NCBI RefSeq assembly: GCF_016405905.1
Contig: NZ_JAEFCB010000001.1
Span: 62,001-126,000, forward strand
Direction: 5' to 3'
Source: Variovorax sp. IB41
Lineage (GTDB): Bacteria; Pseudomonadota; Gammaproteobacteria; Burkholderiales; Burkholderiaceae_C
Length of the DNA stretch: 64,000 nucleotides
Shown here: positions 55,052-64,000 of the stretch, piece by piece
Layout of the letters: the number at the start of each line of letters is the position of its first letter
How positions within the stretch are numbered: the stretch's first letter is position 1
Position numbers and translations under genes: made by a program
The notes under the pieces: model-generated
Databases searched by the model: none
The model's input: only the letters and a program-made list of their open reading frames with translations
What the model was told of the DNA's origin: nothing

Positions 55052-55147
55052 GTGCGCAGGGCATCGGGTGCTCCCCTCCGCGAATGTCCCCCGGCCTGCG
55101 GCCTCCTCCTTGATTTCGCTGCGGGGAGCACCCGATGCCCTGCGCAC
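55052..55147 (-). repeat. 96-bp palindromic intergenic repeat, copy B
   Basis: The sequence begins GTGCGCAGGGCATCGGGTG and ends with its exact reverse complement. The outer arms pair for about 25 bp. Read on the minus strand it matches copy A at 25535-25629 through most of its length, including the AAATCAAGGAGGAG core. It lies between the Fe-alcohol dehydrogenase stop and the vgrG start. Confidence 0.88.
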
Positions 55148-55207
55148 GATGGGCGTGGCGCTTGTGCGGGGCGATCGACGATTGCGCGCTCGATGGCGCG
55201 GTGCGCC

Positions 55208-56344
55208 TTACATCGACGCTTCGAGCATGGCCTTGTAGTCGTCGCGCGTGGCCAGGCGCGGGTTGGTCTTGTGGCAGTGGTCGGCCATGGCGCCGTCGAT
55301 GATCTTCTCGAACAACGCGGGGGTGACGCCGACTTCCGCGAGGCCCTTGGGCAGGCCGAGGCGCGCGTTCATGTCGCGGATCGCATCGCCGAGATCGCCG
55401 GCCGAATCGAGGTGCATCGCTTGGGCCATGCGCTGCAGGCGCTGGTCTTTCTGCACCGACTCGGCGCCCGCGTTGAAGTGGATCACCGCGGGCAGGAAGA
55501 GGGCGTTGAGCGTGCCGTGGTGCAGGCGCGGATCGACGCCGCCCAGGCTGTGGCTGAGCGAATGGACGCAGCCCAGGCCCTTCTGGAAGGCCATCGCGCC
55601 CTGCATCGATGCGCTCATGAGATTGAGGCGCGCCTCGCGGTCGCTGCCGTCTTTCGTCGCGCGTTCGATGTGAAGCCACGCGCGTTCCAGGCCGTCCAGG
55701 CCGATGCCGTCGGCCGGCGGATTGAACGCGGCGGACATGAAGGTCTCCATGCAGTGCGCAATGGCGTCCATGCCGGTCGCGGCCGTGAGCTTGGGCGGCA
55801 GGCCCAGCGTGAGTTCGGGGTCGCAGATCGCGGCCTTGGGCATGAGGAACCAGCTGTGAAAGCCGAGCTTGCGGTGGTCGTCGACGATGACGATGGCGCC
55901 GCGCGCCACCTCGCTGCCGGTGCCGCTGGTGGTGGGCACCGCGATGAGGGGCACCACGCGATCGGTGATCTTGGGCGAGCCGCCCTCGATGGTGGCGTAG
56001 GTCTTGAGCGGGCCTTCGTGCGTGGCCGCGATGGCCACGCCCTTGGCGCAGTCGATGGCCGAGCCGCCGCCCACGGCGATGAGGCCGTCGCAGCGGCCGC
56101 TGCGGTAGAGCTCGACGGCCGCGCGCACGGCGGCTTCGGTGGGGTTGGAAGGGGTCTGGTCGAACACCGAGACCTCCAGGTCTGCGATGGCGTCGAGCGC
56201 CTTCTGCAGCACGCCGGCCGCGCGGACGCCCGCGTCGGTCACGATCAGCGGGCGGTTGATGCCGATGCGGGCGCACTCGCTGGACAGGAGCTTGATGGCG
56301 CCGAATTCGAACTGGATCTGGGTGAGGTATTGGATGAGTGCCAT
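55208..56344 (-). CDS. Iron-containing alcohol dehydrogenase
   Basis: 378 residues. GGGSAIDCAKGVA is the nucleotide-binding segment and PTTSGTGSEVA the family motif. The metal site is supplied by MDAIAHCMETF, VHSLSHSLGG and LHHGTLNALFLP. These type III enzymes oxidise or reduce small alcohols/aldehydes using NAD(P) and Fe2+. The ATG at 56344 was chosen because an upstream in-frame ATG would add residues lacking family similarity. It is divergent from the alpha/beta hydrolase at 56449 across 104 bp. Confidence 0.92.
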   Translation of the reverse strand: MALIQYLTQIQFEFGAIKLLSSECARIGINRPLIVTDAGVRAAGVLQKALDAIADLEVSVFDQTPSNPTEAAVRAAVELYRSGRCDGLIAVGGGSAIDCAKGVAIAATHEGPLKTYATIEGGSPKITDRVVPLIAVPTTSGTGSEVARGAIVIVDDHRKLGFHSWFLMPKAAICDPELTLGLPPKLTAATGMDAIAHCMETFMSAAFNPPADGIGLDGLERAWLHIERATKDGSDREARLNLMSASMQGAMAFQKGLGCVHSLSHSLGGVDPRLHHGTLNALFLPAVIHFNAGAESVQKDQRLQRMAQAMHLDSAGDLGDAIRDMNARLGLPKGLAEVGVTPALFEKIIDGAMADHCHKTNPRLATRDDYKAMLEASM

Positions 56345-56448
56345 GGGGCGTGTTCGCTGGGGGAAGTACGATTGCCGACCATCCGAATCTAACAACAGGG
56401 GAGCGTCTTGCCCATCCACAAAACCCTTGCAGCTGTCACGCCCGGAAC

Positions 56449-57414
56449 ATGACGAGCAACCCGCCGACGACTTTCCCCCCGCACCCGCTGACGGCCAAGA
56501 TGGCCAGCGTGGTCGAGCGCATGGCGCGTGCGGGCCATCCGACGCTCGACCAGCTGTCGCCCGACGAGGCGAAGGCGTCCTACGAAAAAGGCGCGGGCGT
56601 GCTCGAAGTGCCCAAGCCCGAGTTGGCGCGCATCGAGGACTTCAGCATCGCTGCACGTGACGGCTTTGCGATACCCGCGCGGCTCTACGCGCCTTCGTCG
56701 GACGTGCTGCCGGTGCTGGTGTACTTTCATGGCGGCGGCTTCACCGTCGGCAACGTCCGCACGCACGACACGCTGTGCCGCGTGCTGAGCGGCAAGAGCG
56801 GGTGCGCGGTGGTGTCGGTGGACTACCGCCTCGCGCCCGCGCACAAATTTCCGACCGCCTCCGACGATGCATGGGACGCCTTCCAGTTCGTCGCCACGCA
56901 GGGCGCGAGCCTCGGGCTCGATGGCGGGCGCATCGCGGTCGGCGGCGACAGCGCCGGCGGCACGCTGGCCGCGGTGTGCGCGATCATGGCGCGCGATGCG
57001 GGCCTGCCGGTGGCGCTGCAGATGCTGATCTACCCCGGCATGACCGCGCACCAGGACACGGACTCGCACCGGCGCTTCGAGCACGGCCCGCTGCTCACGA
57101 AGGCGATGATCGATTTCTTCTTCGCGCAGTACGTTCGCACGCCGGCCGACCGCGACGACTGGCGCTTTGCGCCGCTGCTGGCCGACGACGTCGATGGCGT
57201 CGCGCCCGCGTGGATCGGCCTGGCGGAATGCGACCCGGTGGTGGACGAAGGCATCGCCTATGCCGACAAGCTGCGCGCGGCGGGCGTGGCGGTGGACCTG
57301 GAGATCTACCGCGGCGTGATCCACGAATTCATCAAGATGGGCCGCGCATTGCCCGAGGCGCTGCAGGCGCAGGGCGACGCGGCCCGGGCACTCAAGGACG
57401 CATTGGCACCATGA
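56449..57414 (+). CDS. HSL-type alpha/beta hydrolase (GDXG family)
   Basis: 321 residues. The oxyanion motif HGGG is at 94-97 (VYFHGGGFTVG) and the nucleophile Ser168 is in GGDSAGG. The acid is in ECDPVVDEG and the His in GVIHEFIKMG, the full hormone-sensitive-lipase set. It is likely an acyl or carboxyl esterase in the cytoplasm. Its stop overlaps the next start in an ATGA, so it is coupled to the thioesterase-acetyltransferase fusion. Confidence 0.92.
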   Translation: MTSNPPTTFPPHPLTAKMASVVERMARAGHPTLDQLSPDEAKASYEKGAGVLEVPKPELARIEDFSIAARDGFAIPARLYAPSSDVLPVLVYFHGGGFTVGNVRTHDTLCRVLSGKSGCAVVSVDYRLAPAHKFPTASDDAWDAFQFVATQGASLGLDGGRIAVGGDSAGGTLAAVCAIMARDAGLPVALQMLIYPGMTAHQDTDSHRRFEHGPLLTKAMIDFFFAQYVRTPADRDDWRFAPLLADDVDGVAPAWIGLAECDPVVDEGIAYADKLRAAGVAVDLEIYRGVIHEFIKMGRALPEALQAQGDAARALKDALAP

Positions 57415-58298
57415 CAGAGACCGCTAAAGAGACAGCGAACCGGCGCGAGGACTTCCGCTTTTTTCACCGCCTGCGCGTGCGCTGGGCCGAAGTGGACATG
57501 CAGAAGATCGTCTTCAACGCGCACTACCTGATGTACTTCGACACGGCCATCGCCGACTACTGGCGCGCGATGGCGCTGCCGTATGAAGAGGCGATGCATG
57601 CGCTGGGCGGCGACCTGTACGTGCGCAAGGCGACGATCGATTTCCGCGCCTCGGCCCGCATGGACGACGTGATCGACGTGGGCATGAAGTGCGCGCGCAT
57701 CGGCAATTCGTCGATCGTGTTCGAGGGCGCACTGTTCCGGCAGGACCAGTACCTGGTGGGCTGCGAGCTGGTCTATGTGTTTGCCGATCCGGCCACGCAG
57801 ACGTCGAAGCCCGTTCCTGCGGCGTTGCGCGAAGTGCTGCTGGGCTTCGAGGCCGGCGAGCCGATGCGCGCCGTGGAAACGGGCGGGTGGGATGCGCTCG
57901 GCGAAGGCGCGGCCGCCTTGCGGCGCGCGGTGTTCATCGAGGAGCAGAACATTCCGAAGGAACTGGAGTGGGACGCGCACGATGCCGTCGTGCTGCATGC
58001 GGTGGCGCGCAATCGCATCGGCCAGGTCATCGCGACCGGGCGGCTGCTGGACGCGGAAGACGGCGTCTCCTACATCGGCCGCGTGGCGGTGCATCGCACG
58101 CTGCGCAGCACCGGGCATGGCGCTGCCGTGCTGCAGGCGCTGGAAGATGCGGCCCGGGCGCGCGGTGATCGCGAAGTGGCGCTCAATGCACAGCGCAGCG
58201 CCGAGCGGTTCTATGCGCGGCTGGGATATGCGGTGCATGGCGAGCCGTTCGACGAGGCAGGCATCCCGCACGTGGAGATGCGGCGGGCGCTGCGCTGA
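57411..58298 (+). CDS. Fusion of FadM/YbgC-like thioesterase and GNAT acetyltransferase
   Basis: 295 residues. Residues about 15-150 are a hotdog thioesterase: LRVRWAEVDMQKIVFNAHYL with the usual Asp at 29, and NSSIVFEGALFRQDQYLVGC. Residues about 155-290 are an ElaA-like GNAT domain: RRAVFIEEQNIPKELEWDAH, RVAVHRTLRSTGHGAAVLQA and NAQRSAERFYARLGY. One chain thus joins acyl-CoA hydrolysis with acyl transfer. It is coupled to the esterase gene upstream. Substrates are unknown. Confidence 0.88.
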   Translation: MTETAKETANRREDFRFFHRLRVRWAEVDMQKIVFNAHYLMYFDTAIADYWRAMALPYEEAMHALGGDLYVRKATIDFRASARMDDVIDVGMKCARIGNSSIVFEGALFRQDQYLVGCELVYVFADPATQTSKPVPAALREVLLGFEAGEPMRAVETGGWDALGEGAAALRRAVFIEEQNIPKELEWDAHDAVVLHAVARNRIGQVIATGRLLDAEDGVSYIGRVAVHRTLRSTGHGAAVLQALEDAARARGDREVALNAQRSAERFYARLGYAVHGEPFDEAGIPHVEMRRALR

Positions 58299-58308
58299 TC
58301 GCTTTCGG

Positions 58309-59226
58309 TCAATAGCGTGCGGGCGGGTCCGGCACGTAGCCGGGATCTGAGCCGGGGAACGGCGACGGGCCGGCCGGACGCGGCCAGCGCGGTGTCGGTG
58401 GCACCGGAATCACGCCCGCGGCGACGAGGTTCTCGCGGCTGTCGTAGCGGATGCGGACCACTTCGTCGGGCGTCGATTGCGCGCGCTCGAAGTTCGTCTT
58501 GCCGACATAAGAGGTCTCGCGGCGGCCATGGGCCGTGCCCAGGCTCGGGGCCGGTGCCTGGCGGCGCGCCATGCTGCCGGCGGGGGCCTGGGCCGACGCT
58601 TCGGCCTCGGCGGGCGCCGACTTGGCGCGGGCATCGCCCATCGCAGAGGATTCGCTGCGCAGTTCGCGGTCGCGCGAACTGTACTCGTCGCGGCTCGGAT
58701 AAGGCGCAATCGGTGGTGGGGGCGGCACGGGCACGTTCTCGCGGAACAACGCGACGCCGATCACGCCGACGTCATCGGGCCGGCCGGTGCGGCTTGCGTA
58801 GGAGTTGCCGGCAGAAGCGAACTCGAAGGCCGCGATCTGCGAATCGCTCTTGCGCCAGCCGGTGATGTCGCTGTTCTCGCGCGCGCCGAACACGTAGCCG
58901 GTCTGCCCGATGCCCGCGGTTTCGCCGCTGACGACATTGACGCCGTCCACCGACATCACGGCCATGATGCGTTCGCCCATCGCGTTGCGCGCCCTGATCG
59001 CATAGCGTGCGCCGGGGCGGCCGGCTACCCAGTATTCGCCGCGGTGGCGATAGATCGGGAGCTCGGCGCCGGTCGTGCGATCGACGATGGCGATCTGCAT
59101 CAGCGAGCCGATGCGGCTCGCGGAAGACGGCAGCGCGAACGGCCGGGCCGGGCTTTCGGCGCAGGCCGCCAGGCCGGTGGTGAGGGCGGTCAGGGCCAGG
59201 ACGGTGGAAAAAAGTCTGCGCTTCAT
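58309..59226 (-). CDS. Putative lipoprotein, unknown function
   Basis: 305 residues. The signal peptide ends in the lipobox-like GLAAC, with lipidation likely at Cys22. A beta-rich domain follows (about 40-165), with LMQIAIVDRTTGAELPIYRH and GETAGIGQTGYVFGARENSD. A Pro/Ser/Ala/Arg low-complexity region (170-245) and a Pro-rich tail (PRWPRPAGPSPFPGSDPGY) complete it. No family name is assigned. It is convergent with the fusion gene (10 bp apart) and lies downstream of the ygfZ terminator. Confidence 0.75.
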   Translation of the reverse strand: MKRRLFSTVLALTALTTGLAACAESPARPFALPSSASRIGSLMQIAIVDRTTGAELPIYRHRGEYWVAGRPGARYAIRARNAMGERIMAVMSVDGVNVVSGETAGIGQTGYVFGARENSDITGWRKSDSQIAAFEFASAGNSYASRTGRPDDVGVIGVALFRENVPVPPPPPIAPYPSRDEYSSRDRELRSESSAMGDARAKSAPAEAEASAQAPAGSMARRQAPAPSLGTAHGRRETSYVGKTNFERAQSTPDEVVRIRYDSRENLVAAGVIPVPPTPRWPRPAGPSPFPGSDPGYVPDPPARY

Positions 59227-59302
59227 GGTGCTCTTCCTTGCCAGGAGTGGATCGATGCAGGCTTCTACGGCGCAGCATCGACGGCGGGGTTAAGCGACAC
59301 AC

Positions 59303-59335
59303 AAAAAAATGGCGCCATCTTTTTCGATGGCGCCA
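59303..59335 (-). terminator. Intrinsic terminator after ygfZ
   Basis: On the minus strand a perfect 10-bp stem (TGGCGCCATC/GATGGCGCCA) with a six-base loop is followed by seven T residues. It lies 37 bp after the ygfZ stop and separates it from the lipoprotein gene. Confidence 0.85.
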
Positions 59336-59371
59336 AACGCCCTTTCAGTCAGGGCTTTGGGGGAAGAAAAA

Positions 59372-60301
59372 TCAGATGTCTTCGAGCAGGGGGTAGGGGA
59401 GCGGCTCGACCGAGAGGGCCGGGCCGTTGGCCGCGCCCGCATGCAGGGCGCCAGCTTCGAGCGCCGAGATCTGCATCGAGACCAGTGCGGACCAACCGCC
59501 GCCGGGTGCCTGCGCGGCCTGGGCCACGGTGCCGACCGGCTGGTCGCCATCGGCCGCCGCGAACACTTCCTGCCCGGCCGCCACGGCCGCGCCGGCCTGC
59601 ATGAGGTAGGTGCGGCGCTTGAGCGTCCCGCGGAACTGGCTGCGCGCCACGATCTCCTGGCCGGGGTAGCAGCCTTTCTTGAAGTTCACGCCGCCCACCG
59701 ATTCGTAATTGATCATCTGCGGCACGAAGGCTTCGATGATCGGCGTGGTCACGGTGACGATGCCGCTGCGGACTTCGCTCCATTGCCAGAGGTCGGTGTC
59801 GAGCTGCGGGCCGGCCGGCGCGGCATGGTCGGCGGGGGCGATCCAGAGTGCGCGGGGCACGCCGTCGGCCGGATACAGGGAGACGGCGCTGACGCCATCG
59901 CCGACGGCCGTGCGCTGGCCGGGCGGCGTGGCCGCGTCCAGGCCGTTGGCGGTGAGCGCGGTGCCGGCCAGGCCGTAGAGCGCGAACTGGTCGGTGGCGT
60001 CGGTCAGCTTGACCTTGGCGCGCAGCACGTACATCGACAGGCGCTTGAGCGTCGCGGCGAGGATGTCGCGGCTGCACACCAGAAGGATCAATTCGGGCTG
60101 CGGCCGGATGCCGATGAAGCTCGCGATCACGCGGCCCTTGGCGGTACAGAGCGCGGCCAGGCGGGCTTCGGTGGCGCCGAGCACGGAGAAATCCTGGGTC
60201 AGTTGTCCGTGCAGGAAGCTGGCGGCATCGGGGCCTTCGGCGCGGATCACGCCGAGTGGGGACAGCGTGGCAGCCCCGTTGAGAACGACTGTGGTGGTCA
60301 T
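59372..60301 (-). CDS. ygfZ: YgfZ/GcvT-like folate-binding protein
   Basis: 309 residues. The signature KGCYPGQE (209-216) with Cys211 is the hallmark of YgfZ/IBA57-type proteins, which use tetrahydrofolate in repair or assembly of iron-sulfur clusters. The N-terminal part (LGVIRAEGPDAASFLHGQLT) and C-terminal barrel fit the GcvT fold. The ATG at 60301 is used. It diverges from mltG across 95 bp, an arrangement seen in related genomes, and has its own terminator. Confidence 0.94.
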   Translation of the reverse strand: MTTTVVLNGAATLSPLGVIRAEGPDAASFLHGQLTQDFSVLGATEARLAALCTAKGRVIASFIGIRPQPELILLVCSRDILAATLKRLSMYVLRAKVKLTDATDQFALYGLAGTALTANGLDAATPPGQRTAVGDGVSAVSLYPADGVPRALWIAPADHAAPAGPQLDTDLWQWSEVRSGIVTVTTPIIEAFVPQMINYESVGGVNFKKGCYPGQEIVARSQFRGTLKRRTYLMQAGAAVAAGQEVFAAADGDQPVGTVAQAAQAPGGGWSALVSMQISALEAGALHAGAANGPALSVEPLPYPLLEDI

Positions 60302-60396
60302 CGCTGAATTATCATGGTCGGCCTGTCCCCCCCGGTGCGGCAGGGACTCCCCCCTTTTTTTTCTTCCTGGTCGATCCAACGCTCTCCATCGGATTC

Positions 60397-61428
60397 GTGC
60401 GCAGCTTCTTTCTTACGCTCTTCCTGCTGGCCGCCCTGATCGCGCTCGCGCTCGGCGCCGGTGGACTCTGGTGGGTGCACCAGCCGCTCAAGATGTCGGC
60501 GCCCAGCGCCGATCTTTCGGTCGAGCCCGGCACCACGCCGCGCGGCATCGCGCAGGCCGTGGCCGATGCCGGCGTCGATGTGCAGCCGCAATTGCTCTAC
60601 CTGTGGTTCCGCGTCTCGGGGCAAGACCGCCAGATGCGCGCCGGCAGCTACGAGCTGGAGCGCGGCGTCACGCCCAAGCTGCTGCTCAACATCCTGGTGC
60701 GCGGCGAAGAGGCCACCCGCAGCCTCGTGCTGGTCGAGGGCTGGAACATGCGCCAGGTGCGCGCGGCGCTGGGTAAGGCCGACCAGCTCAAGCCCGAGAG
60801 CGTGGGCCTGACCGACGACGCGCTCATGGCCAAGCTGGGCAAGCCGGGCGTGCACCCCGAAGGGCGCTTCTTCCCGGACACCTACACCTACTCGAAGGGC
60901 TCGACCGACATCGTGTTGCTGCAGCGGGCCATGCGTGCCATGGACAAGAAGCTCGAGGCCGCCTGGGCGGCGCGGGCGGCCGATTTGCCCCTCAAATCGG
61001 CCGATGAGGCGCTTATCTTGGCCAGCATTGTCGAAAAGGAGACAGGAAAGGCCAACGACCGCGCCGAAATCGCCGCCGTCTTCACCAACCGCCTGCGCAT
61101 CGGCATGCCGCTGCAGACCGACCCGACGGTGATCTACGGCCTGGGCGCCACCTTCGATGGCAACCTGCGCAAGAAAGACCTGCAGACCGACAGCCCCTGG
61201 AACACCTACACCCGCGGCGGCCTGCCGCCCACGCCGATCGCGATGCCGGGCAAGGCCGCGCTGCTCGCGGCGGTGCAGCCGGCGCAAAGCAAATCGCTGT
61301 ATTTCGTCTCGCGGGGCGATGGCACCAGTCAATTCAGCAGTTCGCTGGACGATCACAACCGTGCGGTCAATCGCTATCAGCGCGGTGGTGGCAGTGGTGG
61401 TGAAACCAAACCGAAGGCTACGCAATGA
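60397..61428 (+). CDS. mltG: Endolytic murein transglycosylase MltG
   Basis: 343 residues from a GTG start. One N-terminal membrane helix (about 5-27) is followed by a LysM-like subdomain (about 40-110) and the YceG catalytic domain, with [11 protein letters not shown] and catalytic Glu213 in [13 protein letters not shown]. MltG cleaves nascent glycan strands at the inner membrane. It heads the conserved mltG-tmk-holB-pilZ-tatD order; its stop overlaps tmk by 4 bp. Confidence 0.95.
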   Translation: MRSFFLTLFLLAALIALALGAGGLWWVHQPLKMSAPSADLSVEPGTTPRGIAQAVADAGVDVQPQLLYLWFRVSGQDRQMRAGSYELERGVTPKLLLNILVRGEEATRSLVLVEGWNMRQVRAALGKADQLKPESVGLTDDALMAKLGKPGVHPEGRFFPDTYTYSKGSTDIVLLQRAMRAMDKKLEAAWAARAADLPLKSADEALILASIVEKETGKANDRAEIAAVFTNRLRIGMPLQTDPTVIYGLGATFDGNLRKKDLQTDSPWNTYTRGGLPPTPIAMPGKAALLAAVQPAQSKSLYFVSRGDGTSQFSSSLDDHNRAVNRYQRGGGSGGETKPKATQ

Positions 61429-62084
61429 GCGAGGGGCTTTTTCTGACGCTGGAAGGCATCGATGGCGCGGGCAAGTCGAGCCACCTCGACGCGATGGAAG
61501 CGCTCTTCAAGGCGCAGGGCCGCACCGTCGTGCGCACGCGCGAGCCCGGCGGCACGCCGCTCGCGGAAACGCTGCGTGGGCTGATCCTCGAACAGCCGAT
61601 GGACCCGCTGACCGAATCGCTCTTGGTGTTCGCGGCGCGCCGCGACCACATCGTGCAGGTCATCGAACCGGCGCTCGCGCGCGGCGACCTCGTGCTGTGC
61701 GACCGCTTCACCGACGCCACCTTCGCCTACCAGGGCGCGGGGCGCGGCTTCGATGCATCAGTGCTCTCGACGCTGGAGCAGTGGGTGCAAGGGGGCAGGG
61801 CGCAAGGGCTGCTGCAGCCGCATGTCACGCTGTGGTTCGACCTGGCGCCCGAGATCGCCGCGCAGCGGCTGGCCGGTGCGCGCGTGCCCGACAAGTTCGA
61901 GGCGCAGCCGGTCGAGTTCTTCCGCCGCGTGGCGCAAGGCTACGCAGACCGCGCCGCCGCGGACGCGCAACGCTTCGTTCGCATCGACGCCAGCCAGGCG
62001 CGCGACCAGGTCTGGCAGCAGATCGAGACGGCGCTGGTGGCGCGCGGCGTGCTGGCGTCGCATAACGCAGGAATCTCACGATGA
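61425..62084 (+). CDS. tmk: Thymidylate kinase
   Basis: 219 residues. The P-loop [10 protein letters not shown] (11-20), the DR motif in [20 protein letters not shown] and [14 protein letters not shown] identify dTMP kinase, which makes dTDP for DNA synthesis. It overlaps mltG and holB by ATGA at both ends. Confidence 0.97.
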   Translation: MSEGLFLTLEGIDGAGKSSHLDAMEALFKAQGRTVVRTREPGGTPLAETLRGLILEQPMDPLTESLLVFAARRDHIVQVIEPALARGDLVLCDRFTDATFAYQGAGRGFDASVLSTLEQWVQGGRAQGLLQPHVTLWFDLAPEIAAQRLAGARVPDKFEAQPVEFFRRVAQGYADRAAADAQRFVRIDASQARDQVWQQIETALVARGVLASHNAGISR

Positions 62085-63097
62085 GCACGCCGGCCCTTAC
62101 GCCCTGGTTGCGCCAGCCGCTCGCTGAATTGCTGCGCCAGCGCGGCCATGCCTGGCTGCTGCAGGGGCCGTCGGGCATCGGCCAATATGAACTCGCGTTG
62201 GCGCTCGCGGCCGCCTGGCTGTGCGAGCAGCCAGCGGAAGAGGGCGGTACGGCCTGCGGCCATTGCGCGAGCTGCCACGCCATCGAGGTCCGCACCCACG
62301 CCGACCTGTGCGTGCTGATGCCCGAAGTCGCGATGCAGGAACTGGGCTGGCCGCTCGACGAAAAGGCGCAGGCCGACATCGACGACAAGAAGCGCAAGGC
62401 AAGCCGCGAGATCCGCGTCGAGGCGATGCGCGATGCGGTCGGCTTTGCCCAGCGCACCAGCGCGCGCGGGCGCGGCAAGGTGGTGCTGGTGTATCCGGCC
62501 GAGCGCATGAACACCATCACCGCGAACGCGCTGCTCAAGACGCTGGAGGAGCCGGTCGGCGACGTGCGCTTCGTGCTCGCCAGCGAAGCCGCGTGGCAGC
62601 TGCTGCCGACCATTCGCAGCCGCTGCCTGGGCTTCACGCTGCCGTGGCCCGAAACGGCCGAGGCCGAAGCCTGGCTCATTGCGCAGGACGTTCCGGCCGC
62701 CGATGCGGCCGCCCTGTTGCGCGCTGCCGGCGGACGCCCGAGCGATGCACTACGTCTTGCGCGCTCTGGCCAGTCGCCCAAGGCGTGGTCGCTGTTTCCC
62801 AAGGCCATCTCGCGCGGTGACGTGGGTGCGTTGTCGGACCACGCGCCGGCCCAGGCCGTCGGCGCGCTGCAGAAGCTCTGCCACGACCTGATGGCTGTCG
62901 GCAACGGCGCCGAGCCACGTTTCTTCGAGGCGGCCGACCTGCCGGCGGCGCCGTCGCGGCTGGCGTTGGCGCGTTGGTCGAAGTCGCTCGCGAACGCCGC
63001 GAGAACCGCCGAACATCCATTCAATGCAGGTCTCATGCTCGAAGCGCTTGTGAGCGAAGCGCGAAGCACCCTAAACTCAGCCGCTCGCCGCCCATGA
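62081..63097 (+). CDS. holB: DNA polymerase III subunit delta'
   Basis: 338 residues. The AAA+ fold shows [19 protein letters not shown] (degenerate P-loop), a zinc-binding Cys cluster around [27 protein letters not shown] and [16 protein letters not shown]. These are the delta' clamp-loader features. It is coupled to tmk upstream and pilZ downstream by 4-bp overlaps. Confidence 0.96.
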   Translation: MSTPALTPWLRQPLAELLRQRGHAWLLQGPSGIGQYELALALAAAWLCEQPAEEGGTACGHCASCHAIEVRTHADLCVLMPEVAMQELGWPLDEKAQADIDDKKRKASREIRVEAMRDAVGFAQRTSARGRGKVVLVYPAERMNTITANALLKTLEEPVGDVRFVLASEAAWQLLPTIRSRCLGFTLPWPETAEAEAWLIAQDVPAADAAALLRAAGGRPSDALRLARSGQSPKAWSLFPKAISRGDVGALSDHAPAQAVGALQKLCHDLMAVGNGAEPRFFEAADLPAAPSRLALARWSKSLANAARTAEHPFNAGLMLEALVSEARSTLNSAARRP

Positions 63098-63483
63098 ACC
63101 AACCTGTCGCCCCCGCCCCCGCTGCGTCCGCAGCCGCCACGCCCGCCAGGCCGAGCGTCATCCAGCTCGCCATCAAGGAGAAGGGCGCGCTCTATGCGGC
63201 GTACATCCCGCTCTTTGCCGAGGGCGGCATCTTCATTCCGACCACGCGCGAGTACCGGCTGGGCGACGATGTCTACGTGCTGTTGACGCTGCCTGAAGAC
63301 CCGCAGCGTTATCCGGTGGCCGGCAAGGTCGCATGGATCACGCCGGCACGCGCCGCCGGCAACCGGGCGCCCGGCGTGGGCATCCGGTTTCCGTCGGACG
63401 AGAAATCGCGGCAGCTGAAGGCGCGCATCGAGGCCGCCCTCGGCGGCTCGATGGCGTCGGACCGCCCCACCCAAACCATCTGA
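63094..63483 (+). CDS. pilZ: PilZ-domain protein, type IV pilus-associated class
   Basis: 129 residues. After an Ala/Pro-rich lead of about 20 residues the PilZ fold reads LAIKEKGALYAAYIPLFAEG to GVGIRFPSDE. The canonical c-di-GMP motifs RxxxR and (D/N)xSxxG are missing, as in Pseudomonas PilZ, which is needed for type IV pili but does not bind the nucleotide well. The neighbourhood tmk-holB-pilZ-tatD supports the assignment. It overlaps holB by 4 bp. Confidence 0.9.
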   Translation: MNQPVAPAPAASAAATPARPSVIQLAIKEKGALYAAYIPLFAEGGIFIPTTREYRLGDDVYVLLTLPEDPQRYPVAGKVAWITPARAAGNRAPGVGIRFPSDEKSRQLKARIEAALGGSMASDRPTQTI

Positions 63484-63570
63484 GTTTTCTGCCGTCCCGG
63501 TGACGCGGAACTCCGTGCTCGGCGCCATTTCACACTTGTGACGGGTGCGCCGGCCCTACCGTCATTTCCG

Positions 63571-64000
63571 ATGTTCACAGACTCCCATTGCCACCTGACC
63601 TTCCCTGAGTTCGCGGACCAGATGCCGCAGATCCGCGCCGCCATGGCCGCGGCCAAGGTCGACCGGGCCCTGTGCATCTGCACCAAGCTCGAGGAGTTCG
63701 ACGATGTGCAGGCCCTGGCTGCCAGCTACGACAACTTCTGGGCCAGCGTGGGCGTGCACCCCGACAACGAGGACATCGCCGAGCCCAGCGTCGAAGACCT
63801 GGTGCGGCTTTCGGCCCGGCCGCGCGTGGTGGCGATCGGCGAGACGGGCCTGGACTACTACCAGATGGAAGAGCGCAAGGGCGGCCGCAGCATCGCCGAC
63901 ATGGAATGGCAGCGCGACCGCTTTCGCGTGCACATTCGCGCCGCGCAACAGACCCGCAAGCCGCTCATCATCCACACCCGCGAGGCCTCCGCCGACACGA
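63571..64000 (+). CDS. tatD: TatD-family metal-dependent hydrolase, 5' part
   Basis: 143 residues are visible before the window ends. SHCHLTFPEF supplies the HxH metal site, SVGVHPDNED and AIGETGLDYY are further TatD motifs, and KPLIIHTREAS holds a third His. TatD enzymes are Mg2+-dependent DNases linked to DNA repair and quality control. It follows pilZ by 87 bp. Confidence 0.95.
   Translation, partial: MFTDSHCHLTFPEFADQMPQIRAAMAAAKVDRALCICTKLEEFDDVQALAASYDNFWASVGVHPDNEDIAEPSVEDLVRLSARPRVVAIGETGLDYYQMEERKGGRSIADMEWQRDRFRVHIRAAQQTRKPLIIHTREASADT

Noticed and set aside
60330-60365. C-run followed by T-run before mltG as a terminator
   Set aside because: No stem can be formed next to the T-run; it is a homopolymer stretch in the divergent promoter region.

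Overview
The window comes from a high-GC beta-proteobacterial chromosome, most likely the Comamonadaceae and plausibly Variovorax. That assignment is inference from gene content: Bug-family binding proteins, TRAP transporters, many MFS pumps, DUF3348/DUF802/DUF2894 genes, and the mltG-tmk-holB-pilZ-tatD block. No rRNA, tRNA, IS element, prophage or CRISPR array was recognised. It reads as ordinary chromosome with several accessory islands.

Layout. 1-2.4 kb: the 3' part of a giant trimeric autotransporter adhesin with 96-bp and 42-bp tandem repeats, meeting a LysR gene tail to tail. 3.3-5.6 kb: an MFS gene, a PPOX flavoprotein and a frameshifted GNAT acetyltransferase. 5.7-9.8 kb: a tightly overlapped four-gene operon, DUF3348, a MotA/ZorA-like membrane protein with a long helical tail, a MotB/ZorB-like OmpA protein, and DUF2894. 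9.8-15.8 kb: small membrane and exported proteins, an ACS-type MFS, an M48 protease, and an SDR/CmcJ-like pair. 15.9-23.9 kb: two drug-type MFS pumps, a split pqiAABC lipid-transport operon and a third pump.

24-32.2 kb: an exported phosphatase with two PAN domains, a stringent-response-type HD protein, and a TRAP catabolic operon (dctP, fused dctQM, lacI, a hydroxyacid dehydrogenase, an amidohydrolase) preceded by a LacI-type operator. 32.4-36.8 kb: VOC, MATE, DUF2239, GIY-YIG/MarR and small envelope genes. 36.8-40.7 kb: two Ser/Thr/Ala-rich exported proteins divergent from a LuxR-type response regulator and histidine kinase. 40.7-47.2 kb: tex, a patatin, a Bug protein and an AT-richer tannase-family gene.

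47.2-55 kb: a type VI secretion accessory operon on the minus strand (vgrG, a small membrane protein, DUF2169-pentapeptide, pentapeptide, DUF3540, PAAR-like). 55-60.3 kb: Fe-alcohol dehydrogenase, an HSL-type hydrolase, a thioesterase-GNAT fusion, a lipoprotein and ygfZ. 60.4-64 kb: the conserved mltG-tmk-holB-pilZ-tatD run, with tatD cut by the window end.

The most interesting candidate for an undescribed system is the 5.7-9.8 kb operon. It carries both halves of a proton/ion-driven rotary motor of the MotAB/ZorAB type, but its partner genes are uncharacterised and it has no flagellar, Tol/Exb or Zorya effector genes. Two inverted copies of a roughly 95-bp palindromic element 29 kb apart, the type VI island without a recognisable toxin, and the two low-complexity exported proteins beside a two-component system are further leads.
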